DNA of 64,000 nucleotides. It comes from Clostridia bacterium (lineage in GTDB: Bacteria; Bacillota; Clostridia; Oscillospirales; CAG-272). The stretch is taken from positions 156,255 to 220,254 of the forward strand of contig JAFVVP010000001.1 in assembly GCA_017502135.1 (NCBI GenBank), in the 5' to 3' direction. A program made the position numbers and the translations under genes. Positions 8,500 through 16,743 of the stretch are shown here, in pieces (position 1 is the first letter of the stretch; every line of letters begins with the position of its first letter). The notes beneath the pieces were generated by a model. That model made no database searches, was not told the DNA's origin, and was given only the letters and a program-made list of their open reading frames with translations.

Positions 8500-9015
8500 T
8501 TAATGTAGCCCGCAAAGATGATATAATTCTTCAATGCACGCGGATTTATATTCCATGTACTTACTGATATCATCGGGGTACAAATCTGCCGCTCTTTCTT
8601 TTACCGCACTGTACTTTTTGACTGCCCGGGGATTCCCCCTGAGAAAGTCTCTGAAAGTGATATGTCGGTATAATTCTCCGGAGTTTTGGGGGCAGACGTA
8701 CAGGTGGTGCGTCCTGAGATGCGGCTTATCCTCGTATTTGAACGCCTCGCGATCCTCGATGCCGAGGTTCCCTTCATGGACGTATCCGAGTTTTGCCAGC
8801 TTTTGCACAACATCATCAAAAACGGAATAGTCTTTCATGATGACGTCGATGTCGATGCAGGGCTTTGCGGACAAGCCCTGCACGGACGTGCTGCCTACGT
8901 GCTCGATACCAATGATCAAGTCCGAAAGTGCGGCTTCAAGTTCCGCTTTTATCTTTTCAAAATCGGATTTCCATTCGGGATTGTACGGCACGACGGCTAC
9001 GTGTGCTGTCTGCAT
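8500..9015 (-). CDS. GrpB family (UPF0157) nucleotidyltransferase-fold protein
   Basis: A 171-residue GrpB/UPF0157 protein of the nucleotidyltransferase superfamily. The family core IEHVGSTSVQGLSAKPCIDI carries the G-S motif and the acidic pair expected for metal binding; the later segment RTHHLYVC and the region around HITFRDFLRGNP are also typical. The reaction is not established; some homologues are linked to glutamate- or CoA-related metabolism. It starts 15 bases after the thiI stop and shares its transcript. Confidence 0.85.
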   Translation of the reverse strand: MQTAHVAVVPYNPEWKSDFEKIKAELEAALSDLIIGIEHVGSTSVQGLSAKPCIDIDVIMKDYSVFDDVVQKLAKLGYVHEGNLGIEDREAFKYEDKPHLRTHHLYVCPQNSGELYRHITFRDFLRGNPRAVKKYSAVKERAADLYPDDISKYMEYKSACIEELYHLCGLH

Positions 9016-9030
9016 TTTTTCGCTCCTTTT

Positions 9031-10212
9031 TCAATCTTCAAACTGCGGGATGAGAATGGAGTAGCGGCTCGCCCATGCGTCTTCAAGGAGTGCGTCGTAG
9101 TCAATCTTTTGTTCCTGCTCGACGACCTTTTCGAGCACGGGTTGGGTTTTCGGGTGGCGGGGCGTGAATACGGTACAGCAGTCCTCGTAGGGAAGGATCG
9201 ACGTTTCAAACGTGCCGATTTTGCGGGAGATTCCGATGATCTCCTCCTTGTCCATGCCGATGCACGGGCGGAAGATTAGCTTGTCCGATACGGCTTCGGT
9301 TACGGTGAGTGCCGCGAGCGTCTGGCTTGCCACCTGTCCGAGGCTTTCGCCCGTAACGAGCGCTTCGGCGCCGCATACCTTCGCTATACGGCAGGAGAGA
9401 CGCATCATATAACGGCGGAGAAGAAGCGTGAAATAATCCTCGTCGCAGTTGTCGCGGATCGCTTCCTGAATTTTGGTCAGCGAGATCACGTGCATACGGA
9501 TCGGACCTAAATATTCAGTCAGGATTTTGGCAAGAGATGCAACCTTTTCACGGGCGCGGTCGCTCGTATAGGGGATGCTTTCAAAGTAGAGAGCGTCGAG
9601 CGCAAGCCCGCGGCGTGCCATCATGTAGCCGGCAACGGGGCTGTCGATACCGCCGGAGAGAAGCAGAAGGCCGCGTCCGCCCGAGCCGAGCGGAATACCG
9701 CCCGCCCCGCGATCCTGGCCTGCGTGAATGTACGCCGCCGTGTCGCGGATCTCAATGCGCACGGTTACGTCGGGGCGGTCGAGATCGACCTTGAGATCCG
9801 GCCGCATGGAGAGAATCACGCCGCCTACTTCTGCGGCAATTTCTGGAGACTTGAGCGGGAATTTCTTATCGGATCGTTTGGCCTCTGCACGGAACCGTTT
9901 GGCGTTTGCCAAATATGACGGCAGATACTCGCGCGCAACGCGGCAGATATCTTCCATCGTCTTTTCAGCCACGGCGGCGCGGGAGACACCCACGAAGCCG
10001 AATACATGCATCGCCTGATTGTACATTTCGTCCATGTCTTCAAAATCGGTGAGGGGGGTGATGTACATCGTGCTTTGTGCGGCGCGCACATCAAATTTTC
10101 CTACGCGGGCGGCACGGCGCTTTACCTCGCGCATAAGAATGCTCTCAAAGCGGGAGCGGTTCGCGCCCTTCAGAATGATTTCGCCGTATTTGCAGAGAAT
10201 GATTTCTTTCAT
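9031..10212 (-). CDS. thiI: tRNA 4-thiouridine synthase ThiI
   Basis: A 393-residue ThiI that makes s4U8 in tRNA and can supply sulfur for the thiazole of thiamine. The N-terminus (KEIILCKYGEIILKGANR) and the THUMP domain (about 60-165) are followed by the PP-loop motif LLLSGGIDSPVAGYMM that adenylates the uridine. No C-terminal rhodanese domain is present, as in most Bacillota, so sulfur would come from a dedicated desulfurase. ATG 10212 is used, with SD AAGGAAC; the upstream in-frame codons to 10302 lie at or above the promoter at 10293-10321. First gene of a unit with GrpB. Confidence 0.92.
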   Translation of the reverse strand: MKEIILCKYGEIILKGANRSRFESILMREVKRRAARVGKFDVRAAQSTMYITPLTDFEDMDEMYNQAMHVFGFVGVSRAAVAEKTMEDICRVAREYLPSYLANAKRFRAEAKRSDKKFPLKSPEIAAEVGGVILSMRPDLKVDLDRPDVTVRIEIRDTAAYIHAGQDRGAGGIPLGSGGRGLLLLSGGIDSPVAGYMMARRGLALDALYFESIPYTSDRAREKVASLAKILTEYLGPIRMHVISLTKIQEAIRDNCDEDYFTLLLRRYMMRLSCRIAKVCGAEALVTGESLGQVASQTLAALTVTEAVSDKLIFRPCIGMDKEEIIGISRKIGTFETSILPYEDCCTVFTPRHPKTQPVLEKVVEQEQKIDYDALLEDAWASRYSILIPQFED

Positions 10213-10292
10213 TTCAAAGGTTCCTTCGCTTTTCGTATTTATCGGCGGCTTTTGTCCGTTGTCATATTTCAGCCGTTTTTCTCCATATGTAT

Positions 10293-10321
10293 ATGATACC
10301 AAGTTGTCGCTGTTTTGTCAA
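10293..10321 (-). promoter_or_regulatory. Promoter of thiI
   Basis: On the minus strand, TTGACA (10321-10316) and TATCAT (10298-10293), spacer 17. It fixes the thiI start downstream of 10290. Confidence 0.8.
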
Positions 10322-10358
10322 TTACGCATTTCGATTTTCGGGCGGCTCGGAGGGATTC

Positions 10359-11300
10359 ATGACGTTTTTTCTCAGCACAGCGGTTGTTCTTCTGATTTTT
10401 CTGAACGGCGCGACGGATGCGTCCAACGCCATTGCCTCGGCGGTCTCATCACGCGCTCTCACGATGCGGCAGGCGGCGCTCCTTTCCGCCGCTTTGAACG
10501 TGGCGGGGGGCGCGCTTTCCGGCGTTTTGTTTACTCGCGTGGGAGAGTCGGTCGCAGGTACAGCCGATTTCGGTTCCTTTGGCGAGGCGGGGGCGCTTTC
10601 GTGTCTGCTCTCGGCGGTAATCTTTACGGCTCTCGCGTGGGTTTTTCGGCTGCCCACCAGTGAGAGCCACGCTCTGCTTTCGGCTCTCGCGGGCGTCAGT
10701 GCCGCCACGGGAGGTGGCGGGATATGGTCAGCGATCGCACCGCTTGCCGTGTGGATGACGGTATGTACGGCGGGCGGCTTTTCCGCCGGGCTCGTCGTTG
10801 CCCGATTCTTTCGGCGGAAATCGTCTGCCGTGAGGGTCCGCCGTATGCAGATTGTTTCAGCGGCGCTTTTCTCTTTCTTCCACGGCGCGCAGGATCTGCC
10901 GAAATTTTTGGCGCTTCTTATGGCGGCAGGGACGGTCTCTGTCCGTCCGCCGTTTTCGGTATGGGCGGCGTCGGCGCTCGTTATGGGCATCGGCACTTTA
11001 CTCGGCGGGCGACGGATGACCGAGGCGGTCGGTTGTGATCTTGCCTCGCTCACGCCGAAAGGAGCACTCGCCTCCGATCTCGCCGCGGCCGGAACCTTGT
11101 GCGTTCTCAGTATCGCCGGTGTTCCCGCTTCCACGACGCACGCGAAAACCGCCGCCGTCGCGGGCACTTCACTCCTCTCGCCCGGCTGCCGCCTCTATCG
11201 GAGGCAGTTTTTTCGCTTTCTCATTGCATGGCTTTTCACGTTTCCCGTATGCGCCGCTCTCGGTTTCGGGTGCGTTCGTGTTCTCGCGTGTTTTTTTTGA
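10359..11300 (+). CDS. pit: Inorganic phosphate transporter, Pit family
   Basis: A 313-residue polytopic permease of the Pit family, which imports metal-phosphate by cation symport. The duplicated family signatures are both visible: FLNGATDASNAIASAV near the N-terminus and FFHGAQDLPKFLALL in the second half, plus the conserved GVPASTTHAKTAAV near the C-terminus. About nine or ten hydrophobic segments are present. ATG 10359 follows SD CGGAGGGA; the frame extends upstream to 10287 but without an SD. No PhoU-like gene is adjacent. It is shorter than enterobacterial PitA (~500) but normal for the compact bacterial class. Confidence 0.85.
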   Translation: MTFFLSTAVVLLIFLNGATDASNAIASAVSSRALTMRQAALLSAALNVAGGALSGVLFTRVGESVAGTADFGSFGEAGALSCLLSAVIFTALAWVFRLPTSESHALLSALAGVSAATGGGGIWSAIAPLAVWMTVCTAGGFSAGLVVARFFRRKSSAVRVRRMQIVSAALFSFFHGAQDLPKFLALLMAAGTVSVRPPFSVWAASALVMGIGTLLGGRRMTEAVGCDLASLTPKGALASDLAAAGTLCVLSIAGVPASTTHAKTAAVAGTSLLSPGCRLYRRQFFRFLIAWLFTFPVCAALGFGCVRVLACFF

Positions 11301-11332
11301 GCGGTCGACAGACGTTTTTTTTGAGAAAATGC

Positions 11333-11361
11333 TTTACTCACGCCGCCGTTTGTGGTACAAT
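11333..11361 (+). promoter_or_regulatory. Promoter of ddh
   Basis: TTTACT at 11333-11338 and TACAAT at 11356-11361, spacer 17. Confidence 0.65.
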
Positions 11362-11401
11362 ATTCCTCATAGAAATCTGTTTTCGAAAAAGAGGTAGAAG
11401 A

Positions 11402-12379
11402 ATGATTCGTCTTGGTATTATGGGGTATGGGAATCTCGGGCGCGGCGTGGAATTGGCTGCGATGAAAAATCCCGATGTGGAAGTGGTTGCTGTATTCACA
11501 AGGCGGGATCCGTCGTCTCTTAAAATACTGAGCGAAGGTGCATCCGTGTACTCCGTTTCCGATGCGGAGAAGTTCGTCGGCAAGATCGACGTGATGATCC
11601 TCTGCGGCGGCTCAGCCACCGATCTGCCCGTGCAAGGGCCGGCGTTTGCGCGCCTTTTCAATATCGTCGACAGCTTTGATACCCACGCGAACATTCCCGC
11701 GCACTTTGCCGACTGCGATGCGGCGTCCCGCGAGGGCGGTACGGTCAGCGTGATCTCCGTCGGGTGGGATCCCGGAATGTTCTCGCTCAACCGTTTGTAC
11801 GGACAGTGTATCTTGCCGGACGGCAAGGATTATACGTTCTGGGGACGCGGCGTCAGCCAAGGCCATTCCGATGCCATCCGCCGTATCGAGGGCGTTCTTG
11901 ATGCCCGTCAGTACACGATCCCCGTGCCCGTCGCCGTGGAGGCGGTCCGCCGCGGAGAGAATCCCGAACTCACCACGCGCGAGAAGCATCAAAGAGAGTG
12001 TTTTGTGGTAGCGGCACCGGATGCCGATCTTGCCCGTATCGAAAAAGAGATCGTTACGATGCCCAACTATTTTGCCGATTACGATACGACCGTTCATTTT
12101 ATCACGATGGAAGAATTGCAGAGGGATCATAAGGGCATCCCTCACGGCGGGCGTGTGATCAGAAGCGGTGAGACGTCCGACGGGATGGGACACGTGATCG
12201 AGTATTCCTTGAAACTTGACTCCAATCCGGAGTTCACGGCGAGCGTACTTCTCGCCTACGCCCGTGCGGCGGCAAGACTCAGTGCGGAAGGCGTGGTCGG
12301 CGCGAAAACGGTGCTCGATATTCCGCCTTCGTATCTGTCCCGTGAGTCCGGTGAGACGCTTCGTGCTACGCTTCTCTGA
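11402..12379 (+). CDS. ddh: meso-Diaminopimelate dehydrogenase
   Basis: A 325-residue NADPH-dependent meso-DAP D-dehydrogenase, which aminates L-2-amino-6-oxopimelate (tetrahydrodipicolinate) in one step. This is the short route to DAP for peptidoglycan and lysine. The Rossmann motif GIMGYGNLGRGVE starts at residue 5; DSFDTHANIP, SVGWDPGMFSLNR and WGRGVSQGHSDAIRRI are the family's substrate-binding blocks. ATG 11402 follows a purine-rich SD (AGAGGTAGAAG). Frames reaching back to 11099 overlap the pit gene and promoter and are rejected. Monocistronic, with its own promoter and terminator. Confidence 0.93.
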   Translation: MIRLGIMGYGNLGRGVELAAMKNPDVEVVAVFTRRDPSSLKILSEGASVYSVSDAEKFVGKIDVMILCGGSATDLPVQGPAFARLFNIVDSFDTHANIPAHFADCDAASREGGTVSVISVGWDPGMFSLNRLYGQCILPDGKDYTFWGRGVSQGHSDAIRRIEGVLDARQYTIPVPVAVEAVRRGENPELTTREKHQRECFVVAAPDADLARIEKEIVTMPNYFADYDTTVHFITMEELQRDHKGIPHGGRVIRSGETSDGMGHVIEYSLKLDSNPEFTASVLLAYARAAARLSAEGVVGAKTVLDIPPSYLSRESGETLRATLL

Positions 12380-12401
12380 GAAAAAGAAAAAACGAACAGC
12401 G

Positions 12402-12440
12402 GTGCAGGGGAGAGAAGATTCTTTTCCCTGCACGGTTTAG
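12402..12440 (+). terminator. Terminator after ddh
   Basis: GTGCAGGG / CCCTGCAC stem with a 16-base loop that is itself partly paired, followed by a T-rich stretch. Confidence 0.7.
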
Positions 12441-12478
12441 TTTTCGGGAATTTTTTCTTATTATAATGAAAAAATCTC

Positions 12479-12507
12479 TTGACACGACTTGTCCCTTGTG
12501 CTATAAT
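12479..12507 (+). promoter_or_regulatory. Consensus promoter of rpmG-secE-nusG-rplKA
   Basis: A perfect TTGACA (12479-12484) and a perfect TATAAT (12502-12507) with a 17-base spacer: the best sigma-A match in the window, as expected for a ribosomal-protein operon. Confidence 0.9.
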
Positions 12508-12647
12508 GATTCTACCTCAGTGTGGGGGTTCTTTTTTTGCGCGGAAATTTTTTTCGCATGCCTCTGCCGAATGAGGGAGGTACGCGGCGTTCAAACGCCG
12601 ACATTCAACGGGGTGAAAGCCCTGAATTTTCAAGGAGGTGCCGATAT
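12508..12647 (+). promoter_or_regulatory. Untranslated leader of the rpmG operon
   Basis: About 130 bases between the promoter and rpmG. It contains a compact hairpin (CGGCGTT / AACGCCG, about 12585-12600), a second G/C-rich pairing around 12610-12622, and the SD AAGGAGGTG at 12632-12640. I cannot assign it to a known leader class. Confidence 0.35.
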
Positions 12648-12797
12648 ATGAGAGTTAAGATCACTCTCGCCTGCAGCGAATGCAAGCAGCGCAATTACAA
12701 CACAATGAAGAACAAGAAGAACGATCCGGATCGTCTTGAGCTGAACAAGTATTGCCGCTTCTGCCGCAAGCATACTCTCCACAAGGAATCTAAATAA
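12648..12797 (+). CDS. rpmG: 50S ribosomal protein L33
   Basis: A 49-residue L33 of the zinc-binding type: CSECKQRNY near residue 9 and [12 protein letters not shown] at the end supply four cysteines for a zinc ribbon. SD AAGGAGGTG is eight bases before ATG 12648. It is the first gene of the classical L33-SecE-NusG-L11-L1 cluster of Gram-positive bacteria. Confidence 0.95.
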   Translation: MRVKITLACSECKQRNYNTMKNKKNDPDRLELNKYCRFCRKHTLHKESK

Positions 12798-12816
12798 TTT
12801 TTGAAGGAGAAAAGCA

Positions 12817-13044
12817 ATGGCTGAAATCGAAAAGAAGGTAAAGAAGCCCTCGTTCTTTTCCCGCACCGCCGCATGGTTCCGGACAACCAAGGCGGAACTC
12901 AAGAAAATCGCATGGACGCCCCGTAAGGTCGTACTGAAGAACACAGCACTCGTGCTCGTGGCGATGGTACTTCTCGGCGCGGTTATCAGCGGCCTTGATG
13001 CATTGTTCAAGTACGTAGTCTACGGCCTGAGCATGATTATTTGA
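12817..13044 (+). CDS. secE: Preprotein translocase subunit SecE
   Basis: A 75-residue SecE with the single-span architecture of Bacillota: a basic amphipathic helix (RTTKAELKKIAWTPRKVV, which lies on the membrane surface and clamps SecY) and one transmembrane helix at about residues 43-68. It is part of the SecYEG channel. SD GAAGGAG precedes ATG 12817; it lies between rpmG and nusG. Confidence 0.93.
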   Translation: MAEIEKKVKKPSFFSRTAAWFRTTKAELKKIAWTPRKVVLKNTALVLVAMVLLGAVISGLDALFKYVVYGLSMII

Positions 13045-13056
13045 CGGAGATAGGAC

Positions 13057-13608
13057 ATGAGCGACATCAATGAGATGAACGCCGGTCCGAGATGGTATGT
13101 AGCACATACCTATTCCGGCTATGAAAACAAGGTCAAGATGAATCTTGAAAAAATCGTTGAAAATCGCGGCATGGGCCACTTGATTTTCGACGTGCGCATT
13201 CCGGTTGAGACCATCGTGGAATCGGACGGAGGCGTAGAGCGCGAGATCGAAAGCAAGATCTTTCCGTCTTACGTGCTTGTAAAGATGATTATGACGGACG
13301 AAAGCTGGCACGTTGTCCGCAACATCCGCGGCGTAACGGGCTTCGTCGGCCCGGGATCGAAACCGGTTCCGCTCACCGATGAGGAGGCCGCCGCCATTAT
13401 CTCGGAGGAAGTCGTACAGTCTACGGCGCAGACCGTCGCTATCGGCGATATGGTCGATATCGTAGAGGGTATCTTCGCGGGATACAGCGGAAAGCTCAGC
13501 GAGATCTCTGCCGACGGCACGGAAGTTACCGTCATCGTATCCACGGTCGGCCGCGATATGCCGATCAATCTGGACGTGAAACACGTTCGCCGCAGTGCGG
13601 CTATGTGA
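13057..13608 (+). CDS. nusG: Transcription elongation/termination factor NusG
   Basis: A 183-residue NusG. The N-terminal NGN domain (WYVAHTYSGYENKVK near residue 13, then FPSYVLVKMIM and VRNIRGVTGFVG) contacts RNA polymerase; the C-terminal KOW domain begins around GDMVDIVEGIFAGYSGKL. It modulates pausing and couples transcription to translation or termination. It is 12 bases downstream of secE in the same operon. Confidence 0.95.
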   Translation: MSDINEMNAGPRWYVAHTYSGYENKVKMNLEKIVENRGMGHLIFDVRIPVETIVESDGGVEREIESKIFPSYVLVKMIMTDESWHVVRNIRGVTGFVGPGSKPVPLTDEEAAAIISEEVVQSTAQTVAIGDMVDIVEGIFAGYSGKLSEISADGTEVTVIVSTVGRDMPINLDVKHVRRSAAM

Positions 13609-13733
13609 GGATGCAACGCATCTGATGCATTTTAGGGAGCCGGCCTCCCGTCATGTACGAAGCGCCGGAATTGTGGGAGGAAGAAAATTTTTCTGATTCT
13701 TCCGTCAGAAACCACACATGGAGGTTTTTTCTT
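13609..13733 (+). promoter_or_regulatory. nusG-rplK intergenic leader, possible L1-binding site
   Basis: A 125-base gap without a gene. It has GGGAGCCGGCCTCCC near 13634-13650 and a distal GTGGGAGG at 13673-13680 that can pair with CCTCCC, then SD GGAGG at 13719-13723. In many bacteria L1 represses rplKA translation by binding a 23S-like structure just upstream of rplK, and the position fits. The structural match has not been tested. Confidence 0.35.
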
Positions 13734-14159
13734 ATGGCAAAGAAAATCGTCGGTTACGTCAAACTCCAGCTTCAGGCAGGTAAGGCAACTCCCGCCCCGC
13801 CGGTAGGTCCTGCACTCAGCCAGTATGGCGTAGCAATTCCGAACTTCACCAAAGAGTTCAATGAGCGCACCAAGAAGGACATCGGTCTCGTTATCCCGGT
13901 AGTTATCACCGTATATGCTGACCGTTCGTTCACCTTTATCACCAAGACCCCGCCGGCAGCCGTTCTCATTAAGAAGGCTTGCGGTATCGAGACTGCATCC
14001 GCTACTCCGAACAAGACCAAGGTTGCAAAGATCACCAAAGAACAGGTGAAGCAGATCGCTGAGACCAAGATGCCTGACCTCAACGCAGCATCTCTGGAAG
14101 CAGCTATGAGCATGGTCGCAGGTACTGCCCGTTCGATGGGTATTACGGTCGAGGAATAA
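13734..14159 (+). CDS. rplK: 50S ribosomal protein L11
   Basis: A 141-residue L11, the normal length, forming the GTPase-associated centre with 23S rRNA. It starts [32 protein letters not shown] is the family signature. ATG 13734 follows SD GGAGG; an in-frame upstream start at 13653 would add a non-homologous leader and lacks an SD. Confidence 0.96.
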   Translation: MAKKIVGYVKLQLQAGKATPAPPVGPALSQYGVAIPNFTKEFNERTKKDIGLVIPVVITVYADRSFTFITKTPPAAVLIKKACGIETASATPNKTKVAKITKEQVKQIAETKMPDLNAASLEAAMSMVAGTARSMGITVEE

Positions 14160-14172
14160 GGAGGACGCATAG

Positions 14173-14865
14173 ATGTTTAAGGGTAAGAAATACGTCGACA
14201 GCGCAAAGCTGCTCGAGAAAGCAAAACTGTATGATCCCGCAGAGGCAATCGAGCTGGTATGCCAGACCTCGAAGGCAAAGTTTGACGAAACGATCGAACT
14301 GCATGTTCGCCTCGGCGTTGACTCCCGTCACGCAGACCAGCAGGTCCGCGGTGCGGTTGTTCTCCCCAACGGTACCGGTAAGACCGTACGCACCCTCGTT
14401 TTCGCGAAGGGTGATCGCGCAAAGGAAGCCCTTGAGGCAGGCGCTGATTTCGTCGGCGAAATGGATCTCGTTGAGAAGATCATGAAGGAGAACTGGTTCG
14501 ATTTCGATATCGTAATCGCTACCCCCGACATGATGGGTACGATCGGTCGTCTCGGTAAGACTCTCGGTCCGAAGGGCCTCATGCCGAACCCCAAGGCAGG
14601 CACCGTTACGATGGATGTTGCCAAGGCTGTTCAGGAGGCTAAGGCCGGTAAGATCGAGTACCGTCTCGACAAGACCAACATCATTCACTGCCCGATCGGT
14701 AAGGCATCCTTCGGCGCTGAGAAGCTCGCTGAGAACTTCAACGCACTGATGGGCGCTATTATCAAAGCAAAACCGGCTGCAGCAAAAGGTCAGTACATCA
14801 AGAGCTGCGTTATGGCTTCTACGATGGGCCCCGGTATCCACGTCAACGCAAGCAAACTTGGTTGA
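14173..14865 (+). CDS. rplA: 50S ribosomal protein L1
   Basis: A 230-residue L1, the L1-stalk protein and frequent autoregulator of the rplKA unit. It has the characteristic [20 protein letters not shown] (about residues 123-142) and the C-terminal SSTMGPGI-like segment (here [11 protein letters not shown]). It starts 13 bases after rplK with SD AAGGAGG and ends the operon. Confidence 0.96.
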   Translation: MFKGKKYVDSAKLLEKAKLYDPAEAIELVCQTSKAKFDETIELHVRLGVDSRHADQQVRGAVVLPNGTGKTVRTLVFAKGDRAKEALEAGADFVGEMDLVEKIMKENWFDFDIVIATPDMMGTIGRLGKTLGPKGLMPNPKAGTVTMDVAKAVQEAKAGKIEYRLDKTNIIHCPIGKASFGAEKLAENFNALMGAIIKAKPAAAKGQYIKSCVMASTMGPGIHVNASKLG

Positions 14866-14891
14866 TTGGGAAAAATCGTGTTTCAAAAATT

Positions 14892-14918
14892 GCCTCGGCT
14901 TTTGCCGAGGCGTTTTTT
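14892..14918 (+). terminator. Terminator of the rpmG-rplA operon
   Basis: GCCTCGGC / GCCGAGGC stem, TTTT loop, then seven T. Confidence 0.9.
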
Positions 14919-14939
14919 TGTTTTTTTCGCCGGCTTTTC

Positions 14940-14968
14940 TTGACTTTCGGCGGGTCGCAATATATAAT
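14940..14968 (+). promoter_or_regulatory. Promoter of the ABC exporter pair
   Basis: TTGACT at 14940-14945 and TATAAT at 14963-14968, spacer 17. The leader to the first gene is only about 20 bases. Confidence 0.8.
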
Positions 14969-14994
14969 AAAAAAGACAGAAAACTTTTTAAGAA

Positions 14995-16743
14995 TTGGCG
15001 GTGGTTCCCATTCGACACATTTTGAACTTTCTCCGTCCGAATGCACCGAGGATGGCATTAGGGCTTACGATTAAATTCCTCGGTACGATCGTGGAGTTGG
15101 CGCTTCCGATGATCCTTTCCTTTATGATCGACGACGTCGTTCCTACGGGGGATCGCGGGATGATTTATAAGTACGGCGGCGTTATGTTTCTCTGCGCATT
15201 GACTGCGCTCGTCGGGAACATTCTTGCCAACCGCGTAGCGGCGAGAGTCGCCCGCGATACGATGGAATCACTCCGTTCTGCCTTGTTTACGCGTATTTCA
15301 TATCTTTCGAGCCGGCAGGTCGATTCGTTTACGATTCCTTCTCTCGAATCCCGTCTTACCTCGGATACATACAATCTTCACCAGACGATCGGTATGATGC
15401 AGCGTATGGGCGTTCGTGCGCCGATTCTTCTCCTCGGAGGCATTTTTGTTACGGTTACGCTGGAGCCGGTACTCACGCTCGTGCTTCTTTCCACCTTGCC
15501 GTTTATCAGCATCGTTGTATATTTCGTTTCCCGAAAGGGCATCCCCATGTATCGCTTCGTGCAGGAGGCGATCGATCGGATGACAAGCGTCGTGCGTGAG
15601 AATGCGCAGGGTATTCGTGTCATCAAGGCCTTGACCAAGGAAGAATACGAAAAGGCAAGATACGACCGAGCCAATGACAATCTTACGAAGCGGGAGAAAA
15701 CGGCTTCCCTCACGATGGCGTCGATCAATCCCGTCGTGAACGTGTTTGTGAATCTGGGCTTTGTGGCGGTCGTTATCGTAGGTGCGTACCGCGTCAACAG
15801 CGGTGCGACGCTGCCCGGTGTGGTTTTGGCATTTATGAACTATTTTACGATGATCACTATGGCAATGATGATGATTACGCGTATGGTGATCATGGTTTCC
15901 CGCGCCACGGCATCCGCGACACGTATTGCCGAGGTGCTGGATGCGCCCGTGGATATGGCGGTCGTGCCCGAGGAAGAGACTGACCGCCTGACGGCAGAAG
16001 ACGTACCCGCGATCGAATTTGACGACGTAACCTTCTCCTACAACGGAAAGAAGGAAGATGTAAGCCACGTGTCCTTCCGCCTCGGGAAGGGGGAAACGCT
16101 TGGTATTATCGGCCCGACGGGTGCCGGCAAAAGCACGCTCATTCAACTGCTCATGCGATTCTACGATCCCGATTCCGGCACCGTCCGCATCGACGGACGG
16201 GACGTGCGCACGATCCCGCACGAGCGGCTCGCTGAGAAGTTTGGCGTTTCGTTCCAAAACGATTTCCTTTTTGCGGATACGATCCGCGAAAACGTAGATT
16301 TCGGCCGCGGTATTGCGGACGATGACGTTCTTGTTGCCGCAGAGCGGGCACAGGCTGCCCCCTTCATTGAAGAGAAAGAGGGCGGCATATCCCATTCCCT
16401 CACGATCAAAGGCGCGAACCTATCGGGCGGTCAGAAGCAGCGGCTTCTTATCACCCGTGCGCTGGCGGGCAATCCCGAGATTTTGGTGCTCGATGACAGC
16501 TCCAGTGCGCTTGACTACGCCACGGACGCCGCTCTCCGCCGTGCGATTCGCGAGAATTACGCGGGCAAAACCACGAGCGTGATCGTCGCACAGCGAGTAA
16601 GCTCTGTAAAGCACGCGGATCTGATACTCGTTCTCGAAGAGGGAGAGATCACGGGTATGGGCACGCATGAAGAACTGCTCGATTCGTGCGAACTTTACCG
16701 CGAAATTTCCGAGTCGCAGATGGGAGGTGCCGTTCTTGAATAA
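14995..16743 (+). CDS. ABC exporter subunit with degenerate ATPase site (TM287/BmrC-like)
   Basis: A 582-residue fused ABC exporter half: six transmembrane helices (about residues 20-300) and an ATPase domain. Walker A is GPTGAGKS and the signature LSGGQKQR is intact. The residue after Walker B is Asp, not Glu (VLDDSSSALD), and the H-loop His is Gln (VIVAQRVSSV). These are the marks of the non-catalytic-site subunit in heterodimeric exporters such as TM287/288 and BmrCD. Substrates are typically drugs or lipids; not predictable here. The start is uncertain: TTG 14995 is taken; GTG 15001 is possible, and neither has a good SD. It overlaps the next gene by eight bases. Confidence 0.85.
   Translation: MAVVPIRHILNFLRPNAPRMALGLTIKFLGTIVELALPMILSFMIDDVVPTGDRGMIYKYGGVMFLCALTALVGNILANRVAARVARDTMESLRSALFTRISYLSSRQVDSFTIPSLESRLTSDTYNLHQTIGMMQRMGVRAPILLLGGIFVTVTLEPVLTLVLLSTLPFISIVVYFVSRKGIPMYRFVQEAIDRMTSVVRENAQGIRVIKALTKEEYEKARYDRANDNLTKREKTASLTMASINPVVNVFVNLGFVAVVIVGAYRVNSGATLPGVVLAFMNYFTMITMAMMMITRMVIMVSRATASATRIAEVLDAPVDMAVVPEEETDRLTAEDVPAIEFDDVTFSYNGKKEDVSHVSFRLGKGETLGIIGPTGAGKSTLIQLLMRFYDPDSGTVRIDGRDVRTIPHERLAEKFGVSFQNDFLFADTIRENVDFGRGIADDDVLVAAERAQAAPFIEEKEGGISHSLTIKGANLSGGQKQRLLITRALAGNPEILVLDDSSSALDYATDAALRRAIRENYAGKTTSVIVAQRVSSVKHADLILVLEEGEITGMGTHEELLDSCELYREISESQMGGAVLE

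Noticed and set aside
10213-10302. N-terminal extension of thiI
   Set aside because: It would start at or upstream of the thiI promoter (10293-10321), and the conserved ThiI N-terminus begins at ATG 10212 with an SD.
11099-11401. N-terminal extension of ddh
   Set aside because: It overlaps the end of pit and the ddh promoter and adds residues that no Ddh has.
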